Below, piece after piece: positions 43,442 through 54,093 of a stretch of 64,000 nucleotides of DNA. Below the pieces are notes generated by a model that was not told the DNA's origin, did not search any database, and was given only the letters and a program-made list of their open reading frames with translations. This DNA comes from Basidiobolus meristosporus CBS 931.73 (taxonomy: Eukaryota; Basidiobolomycota; Basidiobolomycetes; Basidiobolales; Basidiobolaceae): assembly GCA_002104905.1 (NCBI GenBank), contig MCFE01000404.1, forward strand, positions 1 through 64,000. The letters run 5' to 3'. Every line of letters begins with the position of its first letter. Position 1 is the stretch's first letter. The position numbers and the translations under genes are program-made.

Positions 43442-43448
43442 TTTTATA
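43442..43448 (-). promoter_or_regulatory. TATA box of secreted paralogue 1
   Basis: TATAAAA on the reverse strand, 104 bp before the ATG at 43338. Confidence 0.55.
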
Positions 43449-45043
43449 GAAGAAGCAGGATCAGCCAAAACCTCGCTCGCTGATGCGGATTACTACTTTA
43501 GTCAGTCTATTCACCAGATACATTTCCCTTTTTACTCGTCAATCAAGCCCCATCTGTCACATCACACAACATATCATGGGTTCTATTAAAAGAGGGATGA
43601 GGGAAATAAATCATCGATATATTTATATTACTCAACAACGACATCAAATGAGGGAGCAATATGGTCATTTTTCTCGTTTGGGGATATTCTTGTTGCTACA
43701 TCCCATGCGGTTGATTGGACGCAGCGTGGTTTTTGGGGTGAAAAATAGGCATGCTCGTGATTGATGAATATTGATGTAATGAGCCATGGGCTGCTAAACA
43801 ATTACCGCATGAATATATGTGGTTGAGAAGGCGGCTGAAGTCGCTCTAGGCTCATTCATTCGTCAATGACTAGTTGGCGGAATTGAACTATATCCAAGCA
43901 TTAGGATTAATGTGAGTATATTGGAGATTGCATCAACACTATACTTAGATCTCCCCAATATAGGCTGGGAGGTTAATTAATAGCCAGCAAGAGTTAAAAA
44001 TACTTGGTGGCATATTCTCTGTCGCACTGCCGCGGCTATTTTCCCCTCCGTGAGGTGTTTTGGCCAAGAGCTAGCCAAATGTACAGAGAAGCCACCTTGT
44101 TTATACACGCACCATGCTCTCGGGATGGAATTTGGGGGGATGCAATCTAAAGCTCAATATGTCGAGCTGTACGAATCTTGTTTGTTAAGCTGTACTTGAA
44201 ACCTCTTCGCCCTGGGTTGCTTGATTTGTACGGAGTGTTATACTGTTCGAGTTGAACAAGATAAAACAAGGAACTCGCCACCTCAAAGCTTTCCAATATT
44301 GGTCAAAGGTAACATCAGCCGAATAGTATGTTGTTCTAGTCGCAAATAACTTGATTCCACCTGTGTTTTACTTGAGACCTCATTGACTGTGGTGACTCCT
44401 GGAATAGCTCTTTGCTGCATAGACTTCAAACCTTTCGGGGAGCTGGGATGACGCTTGGATATAACTGATATGCACACCAAATAGCTCTATCATATCAACG
44501 CCCGAAAATACCGAAAAGGGAATAGAGCACTGATAAATACACGGTTTCGTTATGTTTGACATTACTAAATGGCATTTAGCGGAAGACAGGCATAACGACC
44601 ATTGTAATATGTAAACAATTAATCCAAATCCTTAAACCAGTTAGTTAAATTGCAAACCGTGATTCCATCAATGCAGATACTTGTGTATGAGAAGATTCCT
44701 CCCTATTGCACTTGTTGGATTGGATCGAGTGATTGCTAGATCTGTTTTCCGTGTTACGATATGCTCTAGTGGTGATAATCTCAGTAATGGTTTAAAAATA
44801 GCCCGCGTTGGCTCGAAGCGCAGCCAATTACTGATCATGTCCAGAGTTGGTTGCGTGTGTTTAAAATAGCCGTGGTACAGAGGTTGGGTTGAAAATAGTA
44901 CACGTACTCGTGTGTAAGCCGAGAAACACGATCGAACCTATATTGGAAATAAATCAGAAAGAGGTTCAGAAAGCAGTACGCGATTTCCCATATTTGGCAA
45001 TCGGATTGACTCTTGGCAGCTCGGACTAGATTCCTCGGAATGG
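43449..45043. other. Intergenic region without recognisable genes
   Basis: About 1.6 kb, AT-rich. Short frames on both strands show no domain, signal or splice-consistent extension. A multi-exon gene with very small exons cannot be excluded. Confidence 0.45.
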
Positions 45044-45049
45044 TATAAG
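45044..45049 (+). promoter_or_regulatory. TATA box of the orphan gene at 45119
   Basis: TATAAG 75 bp upstream of the ATG at 45119, which supports that start. Confidence 0.45.
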
Positions 45050-45118
45050 TACAAAACGAATCCCGATCCCAAGAAATAAAGAGGTTAGAATTGGTCTCTG
45101 TTCAGCAACATTAGTTAA

Positions 45119-45856
45119 ATGCCTTCTGAGATAACCGTTCCGAAGCCCACTCTCAGCTTCAAGAAGGCTCCAAATACCTATCTAGCGGACATTATATCCC
45201 TTAGTCCCTACGATCTTGAGAAGGGTACAAAGCTTGATGTATTCAAATCACCTTTCAATTACGCCGACGCCCTTTTCTTCAACAAACCCACGCCCCTCAT
45301 TCCCAAAGAGTCCAAAGCGTATAATTTGAAGCAATTATTCGCCAGCCTCAAAATATTCACTACTCCAGCAAGTGCAGTAGAGATAATCGAGGAAAAGCCT
45401 CCACTACTACCTGTTGCGGACTTAACCCAGGTAGATACCCCTCCGGACCTACCGGCGTTTACTGAGGAACGCCCGGCATATTTCCCCATCAAAACAATGT
45501 ACCTGCTGAGTTTTGAAAAAATACGTAATTGTAAGGGACGACCCATTGTTGATATTCTCTTGATACACCAAACTATGTCTAGGCTTCAGCGTTCGGGTTT
45601 ACTATACGAGGTCCATCCTGCCATCATTGAACGTAGAATTATAGAAAAGGCCGCGTTTCTTCGAAAGTTGAACAAGGCTAGGTATCCGCAGATCATTTCT
45701 GCGCCTCTGAAGCAACAATACACACCGCCACCACCCTACTTCCGGTTTGACAATGAAAGTAAAGATACAGGTGCAGAACGCAAATGTGACGACGAGCATG
45801 TCCCGTTAGCAGTAATTCAGAGTGAATTCCAGCATACCAAATCCAACCGCGACTAG
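45119..45856 (+). CDS. Orphan protein, 245 aa
   Basis: Intronless frame with no recognised domain. The N-terminal half is Pro/Lys-rich and looks disordered. A more ordered middle segment includes 'FPIKTMYLLSFEKIRN' and 'DILLIHQTMSRLQRSGLLYEV', then a basic helix 'ERRIIEKAAFLRKLNKARY'. A Pro run precedes 'YFRF', and the C-terminus is acidic. There is no signal peptide or membrane segment. Coding status is supported by the clean long frame, sensible composition and a TATA-like box at the right distance. Function unknown. Confidence 0.65.
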   Translation: MPSEITVPKPTLSFKKAPNTYLADIISLSPYDLEKGTKLDVFKSPFNYADALFFNKPTPLIPKESKAYNLKQLFASLKIFTTPASAVEIIEEKPPLLPVADLTQVDTPPDLPAFTEERPAYFPIKTMYLLSFEKIRNCKGRPIVDILLIHQTMSRLQRSGLLYEVHPAIIERRIIEKAAFLRKLNKARYPQIISAPLKQQYTPPPPYFRFDNESKDTGAERKCDDEHVPLAVIQSEFQHTKSNRD

Positions 45857-46613
45857 AGCAGACGAAGGCCAGTTCATCACATACATTAATTTAATCTAAA
45901 TTTGCATTTTTGTCTAGATATATACATCGCAAATACCCTTCAGATAAACCCATAGTATTGACGATCAGCATTGTACATATAATAAATCGTCATTCGTTGA
46001 GGTAAGCTAATTGCGTGTTCATATCCGTCATGAAGGTCGCTGATCATTTGGCTTTTGACAAGTGTGTTCTTAGGAGGTGAGTTGGAAATGTTTGCAAGAT
46101 TTCATCTTTTGCAGGTATGACGGAATCTTCAGCAGTCTTTGGTGAGATATGCAGAGGAATACATAACAACGACATTTAATAAAGTTACAGTTTTAGCAAT
46201 GAAACCATTTTACCTTTGATAAGCCACCTGGACGATACTTATTATATCAAACCAAAAGCACCAAAAGCACCAAAACCACCCGTCAGTTCTACATTAGATG
46301 AGTCAGACCCTTTGCAAGGGGGATGACGCAATAATGAGCAGATCGTGTAGAGCCCAAACATCGTATAAATATGGCCATGACGTTTAGGCCATTCCACTTG
46401 GTAGTCACTCGTTATGTAATGCGGCCGTTTTGGGGATGGAATGATGATCGACTGGACACTTTTGAAACAAAAATCCCAATCACCCAGTATTGGCTTGAGC
46501 TCAAATCGTCGATTTCCTCCTCTTGGTGGTGAGTGTGGTTCGTGTGTGATTAGATGATCTCATGGGACGCAAATATTACCTGGGTAAGTGTATGTGGGCC
46601 GTATGATCGTAAG
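45857..46613. other. Intergenic region without recognisable genes
   Basis: AT-rich. The word 'CCAAAAGCA' is repeated near 46252-46270. No protein-like frame. Confidence 0.45.
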
Positions 46614-46620
46614 TATAAAT
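46614..46620 (+). promoter_or_regulatory. TATA box of the 61-aa peptide gene
   Basis: TATAAAT 47 bp before the ATG at 46667. It sits on top of the upstream in-frame ATG at 46619, which therefore cannot be the start. Confidence 0.55.
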
Positions 46621-46666
46621 GCGCCAGATAGCGGCCCAGTGGAGCAAGAACTCACTCTTCTCTATC

Positions 46667-46852
46667 ATGACCGAACAACAAGCACAGCCAACCTACGTCC
46701 AAAGCGGTTCCTTTCTCACCAATGGAACTCTCTTGCATAGTCAACCGACTATCAACGGACAGCCGTTAAACTCGAGCCAAGCCATGTATCATCAGCAAAT
46801 GGCCCACCAATATCGAGTGTTGATCCAGCAGTTAACCGGTAGCTCCGCATAG
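46667..46852 (+). CDS. Small Gln/Ser-rich protein, 61 aa
   Basis: A short frame beginning 'MTEQQAQPTYVQSGSF' and ending 'VLIQQLTGSSA'. It is rich in Gln, Ser, Thr and His, with no signal peptide, membrane segment or cysteine. The start is chosen because a consensus TATA box lies 47 bp upstream. It is the only frame in an otherwise gene-free interval. No family recognised; it could be a small regulatory or stress protein, or not a gene. Confidence 0.5.
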   Translation: MTEQQAQPTYVQSGSFLTNGTLLHSQPTINGQPLNSSQAMYHQQMAHQYRVLIQQLTGSSA

Positions 46853-47121
46853 CCATCGTTCCTTTAACCTGAAATGTACATAGTAGTGCGCATCCAAGGG
46901 CCGTTTTCTATCCCATTTCTCTAGAAAAACCGCAATACTTGGCGCCAATATAATAAATAATGAGATGCTTACAACCAAGATTTATTAGGTCGGTAAAGAC
47001 ATTGGGTAGCCCAATCATTAATCAACAAAACTATGGAGAGAGCTACGTACATATTATGGATGTATTACTTACATTAACATAGAAGTGAGATCAACGGATA
47101 GTAACGAGATTAGGCCTTGGT

Positions 47122-48362
47122 TCATTCGATCAGATTTAGGTTTCTCTCGGTAGGGGCTCGTGTTTGCGCCATTGTACGGCTGGTGTCCACTAAATGATGT
47201 CACATCGTTAGGCTACCTCCATTCGTTCAAAAATAAACCTTCCGGCCACTTACAATGGAACTTTAGGCCCTGGCCGAAATTCACGTAGCATTGAACCGTC
47301 ATGACAATGGTGGCGGCAATCATGATCAGCGATAATGCAGCTAGTTTAAAGATTAGTCGCCAGCAATAAGAGAATCAAGGTGGTTGTATCCAAGCGTACC
47401 AAAGAAGGTTAGGAAGATGATCACATTTTTGTATTGCGGCTCATGACGTCTTTGCTGCATTCTAATCAGCTTGAATATGAAATAGCCTGCTCCACAACAC
47501 AGACCAAATAGGAATATCACGGTCATGATTCGATTTTCACGTCGAATACAGTAAATTGCCAGCACCAAGGTTACAATAATAATTGGCAATGAGGCTATAG
47601 TGATAGGGACTTCCGGGTCATTGGGGTTGGATTGTACCAACACCAGTACCAAGAATTGGACACAAAATCCAAGAAAGAAAAAGATATCCAGCTTGATCAA
47701 CGTGAGGAAGATTTGGTAAGAGCGATACCGAGCTAATACGGATTGGCAGTGTCAGTGCGGTGTTGGAGAAGCACAACAGTAGGCATCTTCAAATACCTGT
47801 CATCCGAACATCTGCACCAATTCGTTTGTAGATCTGCCAGCCGAATTCTCGATAGAGGCGGTAGCTCAGCCATATGTAAAAAAAGAAGCATGCAAGCATA
47901 GTAGCAGCGATTGCAATGGTGATGGTCTGGCATAATTGCATCGCCGATTTCTCCAGCTGCCCGCTCATTTGACTTAGTTGGTTGTACTGAATTAAAGAGT
48001 AGCAAAAGCAGGACAGGTTGAATAGCACAAAGGCGATTATCTGAATAGTGTTTTGGTACCGTAACTAGGATATTAGAAAGCGTCAGTTGTTGCCGTGAAT
48101 GCCAACTCTCGACAGAGTACTCAAGTTCTACTGCAGCTGTACTTTGAACAACACTTACGGCATCCCACACTAGTACTATTTGGAATACTTGCGAGCTGAT
48201 AAATATGATAAAATAGACCAACAGCGAGGTGTACTTATTTTGGCCCTCATCCAGTTCATAGCTTTGATAATAGGTATATGCGATAAACGATTCCAGCGCT
48301 ATGACAATAAGAGCTTCCAGTACGGATAAAATTAACGTCGTGCGTGGATAATTGACGGCCAT
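47122..48362 (-). CDS. UPF0658 Golgi membrane protein
   Basis: Polytopic membrane protein of the family annotated UPF0658 in Schizosaccharomyces, located at the Golgi. Molecular role unknown. Five exons: 48362-48159, 48064-47797, 47732-47400, 47340-47254 and 47189-47122, giving 319 aa with consistent phases. About seven membrane segments are visible. Family landmarks are 'SSQVFQIVLVWDA', 'YREFGWQIYKRIGADVRM', 'YRSYQIFLTLIKLDIFFFLGF', 'LCCGAGYFIFKLIRM' and the near-terminal 'NFGQGLKFHL'. The last exon is short and its acceptor was chosen by phase, so the final ~20 residues are less certain. Confidence 0.85.
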
Positions 48363-48879
48363 TTTCTGGGGAAGACAAAGGGTTAATTGCAACTCCCAGC
48401 CACAGCAGGGTTAGTGATAAAGTGGTACCTTCATGGCTTGACCTATAACTTCATAGCTTGCTGAAAGAAAGGTGCACGCGACAATAAACTAGAAATTTAG
48501 CCCACGCACAAAATAAGGAAACCCCCGAAAATAACATTAGGAACGAAGCTCGCATGCTAAAACCTAGTATGAATCCGTCCATTGTACTGAGACATTTCCA
48601 CGAGTTAGAAGTGAGCGATTGGTGTAACTTCCATTTGTATCATCTTTCTTACGCTACGGACAATAATTAATAATAAGCAGTCTATTAATCAATCAACCTG
48701 ATTGGTACTGGTGCAATTACCGCGGTGTAACAGTCGCGTAATGGGACCAGCAGATCGTGTTTAAATAAAGCAAGTTCACTGAGAATAACCGAGTTGCGGT
48801 GCATAAATAGGTTTCGAAGGAGTATTTGTATTTTATAGAAGCAATACTATGTTGATTGAAACGACAAGAAACGAATATT
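48363..48879. other. Intergenic region upstream of the UPF0658 gene
   Basis: Contains the UPF0658 promoter and the RPL31 3' flank. No gene seen. Confidence 0.45.
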
Positions 48880-49245
48880 CTAGTTATCCTCAACAACTTC
48901 GGTTTGGAGACCCTTGTAGGAGGTAACGGGAACAAAAGTGACATAGGTGTAGAGCTTCTCCTTGGCATCTTCGTCATCGTTACGTCTGCGGGCGAGGCGA
49001 ACGCGAATGCGACGTTGAACGTTACGGATACCATGGCTCCAAACTTGCTTGTTCACGGAAGGATCCAAGCGGACATCGACGGTACCCATTTGCTTGGAGG
49101 CGAAAGCCTTGATGGCCTTGACGGCAGTAGGAGCCTTCTTCTTGAAAGAACGATCATGGATGAGCTTGTGAAGGTGAATGGTGTACTCTCTGGTGACAAC
49201 GTCGGAGAGAGTGGAACGCTTGGTACCCTTTTGTTCCTTGGCCAT
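48880..49245 (-). CDS. RPL31: 60S ribosomal protein eL31
   Basis: Protein of the large subunit near the polypeptide exit tunnel. The 121-aa intact frame starts '[11 protein letters not shown]' and continues with '[19 protein letters not shown]', '[15 protein letters not shown]', '[13 protein letters not shown]' and '[22 protein letters not shown]'. Length and motifs are as in other eukaryotes. There is no intron in the coding part. Telomere-like TTAGGG motifs lie about 240-370 bp upstream and may be regulatory. Confidence 0.97.
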   Translation of the reverse strand: MAKEQKGTKRSTLSDVVTREYTIHLHKLIHDRSFKKKAPTAVKAIKAFASKQMGTVDVRLDPSVNKQVWSHGIRNVQRRIRVRLARRRNDDEDAKEKLYTYVTFVPVTSYKGLQTEVVEDN

Positions 49246-49487
49246 TTTCTACAGTGATGGATGGAAGTTCGATGAGAATTGATGTTAGGTCAGAGGCAGT
49301 TATCGGTAACTACATACCAAGAATACAGTCGCTTGGTTGGGAAACAGCGAGAGAGAGAAAGAATGGCCTATTCGGTTGATCGCATTAATTGAGGTGATTC
49401 GAACTGAATGATCTCACCGAGAGCCAATGGGAGCCTGATAGATGCAACACCCCTTGATCATTGTTGAAAAAAAACCATTCAACATAA

Positions 49488-49617
49488 CTTAGGGTTAGGC
49501 GAGGGCGAGGCTGAGGCTGAGGCGGAGGGCGAGATGCATCAAGTAGATCATCAGGAATGGTGGTCAATGGACATGATGGGATAGGGGGAGGTTAAGGGTT
49601 AGGGCTAGGGTTAGGGC
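49488..49617 (+). promoter_or_regulatory. Interstitial telomere-like (telo-box) cluster between RPL31 and the transporter gene
   Basis: TTAGGGTTAGG at about 49489-49499, a GAGGC/GAGGGC-rich run to about 49530, and AAGGGTTAGGGCTAGGGTTAGGG at 49594-49616. It lies in the divergent region between RPL31 (-) and the transporter (+). TTAGGG-type boxes bound by Tbf1 control ribosomal protein genes in several fungi (established). Function here is inference. Confidence 0.5.
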
Positions 49618-49897
49618 TCGCCCGGCCAGATCTGTTCAACAATCATTGTTTGAGTTTAAGCCTAGTTTGGGTTGATATGATGCTATCAAACTACATTGGT
49701 TGATAATAACATTATGACAGGAAGTAGATTCTCACATCGAGATGCAAACCTCTCTGCCTTCAATCTCAACCACAGAGGCTTCAATATAATAGAGCTCCAT
49801 ATCTATTCGCTCTTGAGAATAAGTCTGCTTTGCCATTGATCACTCCATGAAAGCTTGTAGATAACTTTATCTTTCCCTCTCCTTGTTCGTACCAACC

Positions 49898-51559
49898 ATG
49901 AGCGCAAATCATCGACAGTTAAAGGAACAGTCTCCTGAGGATCTCGAGGAACAAAACATGTCCAATACCTCGAATTTTGTTGTGGACGACGACGAAGATG
50001 CACTCTTGTCCAAGTCTAGCTCGCCACGAGAATCACTCGAGGATCTAGATCCGTTGGCCATAAACCCATTCGAGGACCCTTCTCAGAGCCAAGCAAACGC
50101 AATGGCACCCGAGGTTGAGAAAACGGTGCCTGATTCGACCACTTCCCTGAATAATGAAACCCTCTTGAAGAAAGTCTGCCTCAACTTGTTCTACATTCTC
50201 ACTTGGTAAGCTCCCGTCTATTTGCAACCTAGGATATAGTACCTTTGGGGACAATACCAACAATTTCACGCAGGTACATCTTTTCCACCGGGATTTCCTT
50301 ATACAACAAATGGATGGTTGATAAAAGCCACTTCAACTTCCCTTATCCGTTGTTTATCACGTCGATGCACCAAGTGATGCAATTTATCTGCTCCGGCCTA
50401 TGCCTGTTGATATTTCCTTCTTTGAGGCCCACTTGCCATCCCTCCAAGAAAGACTACGGGTATGTATGAGTGTGTATAGGATGTAGAACTCGTCGCTTAT
50501 CCATGTTCATTATGTCAACAGTACCAAAATTGTTCCCTGCGGAGTAGCCACTGGATTGGATATCGGTTTATCCAACTCCAGCCTTAAAACGATCACCCTA
50601 TCTTTTTACAGTACGTACTTCCCCCGTCAAGTTGAGCTTGTCCATCGCTAAACTTGCATTGCCATATTGCAGCCATGTGTAAATCATCGTCCCTGGCGTT
50701 TGTGTTGATGTTTGCGTTCCTGTTCAGACTGGAGAAGCCCACCGTGAAATTGATTGGGATCATTCTCATCATTTCGATTGGCGTTCTACTGATGGTTGTG
50801 TCTGAAACCTCTTTCGTGCTTGTGGGGTTGGTATCATTGCAGTAGGCACGAGGGTTCATTGATTGTGACTCAACATTCCTTTTTAGATTTATCCAAGTCA
50901 TGACCGCCGCGCTTCTTGGCGGTCTTCGTTGGTCTCTGACCCAAATCCTACTGAAAAAAGAATCGATGGGACTTCACAATCCCATGGCAACCATCTTCTT
51001 CTTGGCTCCTATCATGTGGGGATCTCTCCTAATCTGCGCCATAGCCATCGAGGGCCTCGGCGACATGCTGCACTCGCCGTTCTTCGCCAACTTCGCCACC
51101 GCATGCCACACGATGCTGTACATTCTGTTCGGCGGATTGATGGCGTTCCTAATGGTTTCCGCCGAATTCATGTTGATCTCGCGTACATCTGTTGTGACTC
51201 TCTCGGTAGCAGGCATTTTCAAGGTACCCTCCCAAACCATCACGCGCCCAGCCTTTCATACTCTCACACATGGTGCGCTTTCTTAGGAAGTGGTGACTAT
51301 TTTCGTCTCCATTGCTACCTTTGGCGATACGGTTACTTGGATCAACATAGTTGGCCTATGCATCACCCTGTTCGGCATTGGGCTGTACAATTGGCTGAAG
51401 ATCCATCAAATGAAACGCAAAAACATGGAAACCGGTTATACCAAAATCAACCAGGTGAGCATGGGCGAAGACGGGGTGTTCATGGCCAATGTAGTCAATG
51501 CTACGGCCGAGTGGGACGAAGAAACGCTGGAGATGACAAGGACCCGGTGGAATCTCTAG
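49898..51559 (+). CDS. SLC35C2-like nucleotide-sugar/triose-phosphate translocator family transporter
   Basis: Golgi or ER multispanning transporter, probably for a nucleotide sugar (GDP-fucose-related in animals). Fungal substrates are largely unknown. Six exons: 49898-50205, 50274-50459, 50522-50610, 50673-50826, 50887-51223 and 51287-51559, giving 448 aa. An acidic, disordered N-terminus of ~90 residues precedes about ten membrane segments. Family landmarks are 'STGISLYNKWM', 'CGVATGLDIGLSNSSLKTIT', 'MCKSSSLAFVLMFAFLFRLE', 'GGLRWSLTQILL', 'SRTSVVTLSVAGIFKE' and 'LFGIGLYNWLK'. Phases close exactly. The start is the ATG after ACC, not the slightly upstream in-frame ATG; both are possible. 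Confidence 0.92.
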
Positions 51560-52159
51560 TGCCTCCCATCCCTCGCCCACTCTTTTGCCCGATCACCTGC
51601 TCCCAGGAATGGATGGGATGGAAAGCCTGACACGACCCACTTTTCACTCCACAAATACTAACAGTGTTCCAGCTCTTCCAAACTCTTCTAGTCCATGTAC
51701 AATACCCATTCTTTACTCGTCTGCTTCCTCTCCATGTTGACAGACACGAATTGTTGGCCATTAAACTTCATACGAAAGATATCAAAGAGCACTGCTGCGA
51801 TGTTTTATTTTGGCCGGTGTCGTCGAGGGAGGGGTGGGTTATATCTGGAAATCGGGGAAGTTGATTGGCACAGGTTGTTTACTGTTTTGAAAACAACCTA
51901 GTCTATTTTAGTTGAGTGATTATTTACATGAAATCATATGGTGGTAATGGGTGGGGAAGTTGACAGGAGAGAGTCTGGTCAAAACAATGAAAAAAACCAT
52001 GGCTTTGGCGGGATGTTCAAGGGTGATATCCTGCTAATGGCCCGGGAAATGTTGGGATTTTTATCGATCAAAAAGTGGTCCACTTTAAATTCAGCTGCTC
52101 CGGTTCACTCGAACCCATCAAGCCTTTCTCTCTCTCACCTCGATTGACATATATCCCCG
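51560..52159. other. Intergenic region transporter-UBC11
   Basis: This holds the transporter 3' flank and the UBC11 promoter. No gene seen. Confidence 0.45.
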
Positions 52160-52848
52160 ATGGCCAGTAACGTCGCTTCCGCTCAAACTTCCGCCCCCGA
52201 TGGCTTCTCAGTTACCAAGCGGTAGGTGCTCAGGAGCAATTGCGTCTTGGAATTCCAAACTAAACCCAGGTTGTCATAATTTCTGCCGTTCAACAGCCTC
52301 AGTAGCGAGCTCATGTCGTTGATGGTAATTTTTTGCTGGTGTCTGTTTTCTGAGGAAGACGCTAATTCCCTTGGGGTTTCATACAGATGTCTGCCATTCC
52401 TGGTATCTCTGCTTTTCCTGATTCCGACAATATGCTGAGCTGGGTTGGAACTCTGTCTGGTGTGGCCGGCACAGTAAGTGCATTTCAACCCTTCTGTCGG
52501 TTAACCCGTTAGCTTACCTGATTGCAGTACTACGAAGGCCTTACTTTCAAGCTCTCCATGAAATTCCCACCAAACTACCCATACTCTGCGCCCACCATCA
52601 AATTCGATACACCTTGCTACCACCCCAATGTAGATATGGAAAGCGGGGCTATCTGTTTAGACATCCTGAAGGAGCAGTGGTCCGCCGTATACAACGTTCA
52701 GACTATTCTTCTGTCCCTACAGAGTCTGTTAGGAGAACCTAATAACGACAGCCCACTGAACCCTGAGGCAGCCCAGCTTTGGGATTGCACCGAAGAATTC
52801 AAAGCCAAATTGGCCCAGACCTATCAAGTCCCCGAGGACAAAGAGTAA
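52160..52848 (+). CDS. UBC11: Ubiquitin-conjugating enzyme E2, UBE2C/Ubc11 type
   Basis: E2 of the class that works with the anaphase-promoting complex in cyclin destruction. Four exons (52160-52221, 52297-52324, 52387-52473, 52528-52848; exon 2 is only 28 nt) give 165 aa. The UBC fold shows '[19 protein letters not shown]', then '[14 protein letters not shown]'. The HPN motif is in 'CYHPNVD' and the active-site cysteine in '[15 protein letters not shown]'. '[16 protein letters not shown]' follows. The N-terminal extension and the 'SLLGEPN.DSPLN' segment fit UBE2C. The stop overlaps a GTAAGT that could act as a donor, which would replace the last residue with a slightly longer tail. Confidence 0.92.
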
Positions 52849-53166
52849 GTCCCGTGTAGAACACCCACCCCACCCCACCTGAACCTGTACTATCTCGCTA
52901 GCGAAAAATTATTCCTTAATGGTCCACATTAACCTTGTATTTGTAATGATTTTTCTTTGTCTTATTGGTCAATCTTCAAAAACAAACTGATCACTTGTAT
53001 GTGTGACTTGATTAAAGTGAATTGAGTCATGACGAAATGAATGAATGCTGCTACAATTCGCATTGGCTTGACAAATGAAAAGTAATTAAATGTCAGTTGG
53101 GAGGATCATAGCTCTGACGTTTACTTTGAAATGAATGCAGATGTTGATCCAGGTAGGCAGGGAAGG

Positions 53167-53796
53167 TCAATCGAACTCTTGAAGCTTGGAAATCAAGCCT
53201 GGAGTCCATACATCAAAGCAACCAGCCTCACAAATCCCATCGACTGTTCGATGGAATTCTGTCAGTTGTAATCGAACGATGGCCTCCACTTCCCGACTAT
53301 TGGAGTCAATAGAGCTCGCCTCTAACGACAGATTCCTCGCAAAATCCCCGTCCACTTCGGTCAATATCTTGATCTTGTCTATGACGCCAGCCCGAGTCCG
53401 CTCCAGCACATCTTGGAGGTAGAAAATGATTGATCCTGGGGAGCCGCACACCTCCGGACAATAGTAGTTTGGACAGCCCTCAAGGTCGGTTCGTTGGCAT
53501 CTGGCATGGAACTTATCAAATATCCCATGGTGCATGATGTTGGATAGGTCGCTGGAAACCTCTTCATGGAGTTTGCCAACGGCTCTGCTTACAGCCGACT
53601 TTAGACGGGGCTCATCGTTGGCCTTGGAAGACAATGCTGTGACAAGCTCCTCTTCGAACGAAGTCAGTGTTTCGACAACGACTGGCCGATACCGTAAGGA
53701 GAATTCTTGATCCATAGCCACCTTGCAGTCCCTCTCACAGCCGTAAGTGCCGGTCAACAATAAGGAAGTCAAGGTAAGTAACGAAAAGAACTTCAT
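53167..53796 (-). CDS. Secreted eight-cysteine protein, paralogue 2
   Basis: A 209-aa intronless protein related to the one at 42691-43338. The signal peptide is 'MKFFSLLTLTSLLLTGTYG', with the mature protein starting at 'CERDC'. The cysteine spacing is the same: Cys-x3-Cys, a central Cys-x7-Cys-x4-Cys-x3-Cys in 'GCPNYYCPEVCGSPGSIIFYL', and a C-terminal Cys-x3-Cys. 'HHGIFDKFHARC' and 'DVLERTRAGVI' are also shared. Outside these blocks the two diverge strongly, so the duplication is old. The start at 53796 is preferred over the in-frame ATG at 53820 because it gives a clean signal peptide 36 bp after a TATATAA box. Function unknown. Confidence 0.85.
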   Translation of the reverse strand: MKFFSLLTLTSLLLTGTYGCERDCKVAMDQEFSLRYRPVVVETLTSFEEELVTALSSKANDEPRLKSAVSRAVGKLHEEVSSDLSNIMHHGIFDKFHARCQRTDLEGCPNYYCPEVCGSPGSIIFYLQDVLERTRAGVIDKIKILTEVDGDFARNLSLEASSIDSNSREVEAIVRLQLTEFHRTVDGICEAGCFDVWTPGLISKLQEFD

Positions 53797-53831
53797 ATTC
53801 GATTGATGATTGACGGCCAACCAAATGGCAA

Positions 53832-53840
53832 CTTATATAA
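53832..53840 (-). promoter_or_regulatory. TATA box of secreted paralogue 2
   Basis: TTATATAAG on the reverse strand, about 40 bp before the chosen ATG. Confidence 0.5.
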
Positions 53841-53938
53841 CTTCCCCAATGCGGGCTTTGCTACCAAACAGGTGAACCTTATCTTGGATAAGATTGAGGT
53901 TGGCTGAGCCCAAAAAGGCTGGTTCACAAAATTCATTC

Positions 53939-53998
53939 AATAGGGTGAATGTGAGTACCATCTCGTGGAATAGGGTGAATGTGATTACCATCTGGTGG
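53939..53998 (+). repeat. Tandem duplication of a 30-bp unit
   Basis: Two adjacent 30-bp units beginning AATAGGGTGAATGTGA and differing at three positions. A third start (AATAAGG) follows. It lies upstream of secreted paralogue 2. Confidence 0.9.
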
Positions 53999-54093
53999 AA
54001 TAAGGCATACTATCTACTACAGGCACAGAAATATATAATTAACAATCAAATACAAATATGAACTTGGGTATAGAATGTTTATGTGTCAAAGGG

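Noticed and set aside
50929-51630. 233-aa frame overlapping the transporter
   Set aside because: It is out of frame with the membrane segments of the transporter, which has exact splice phases.
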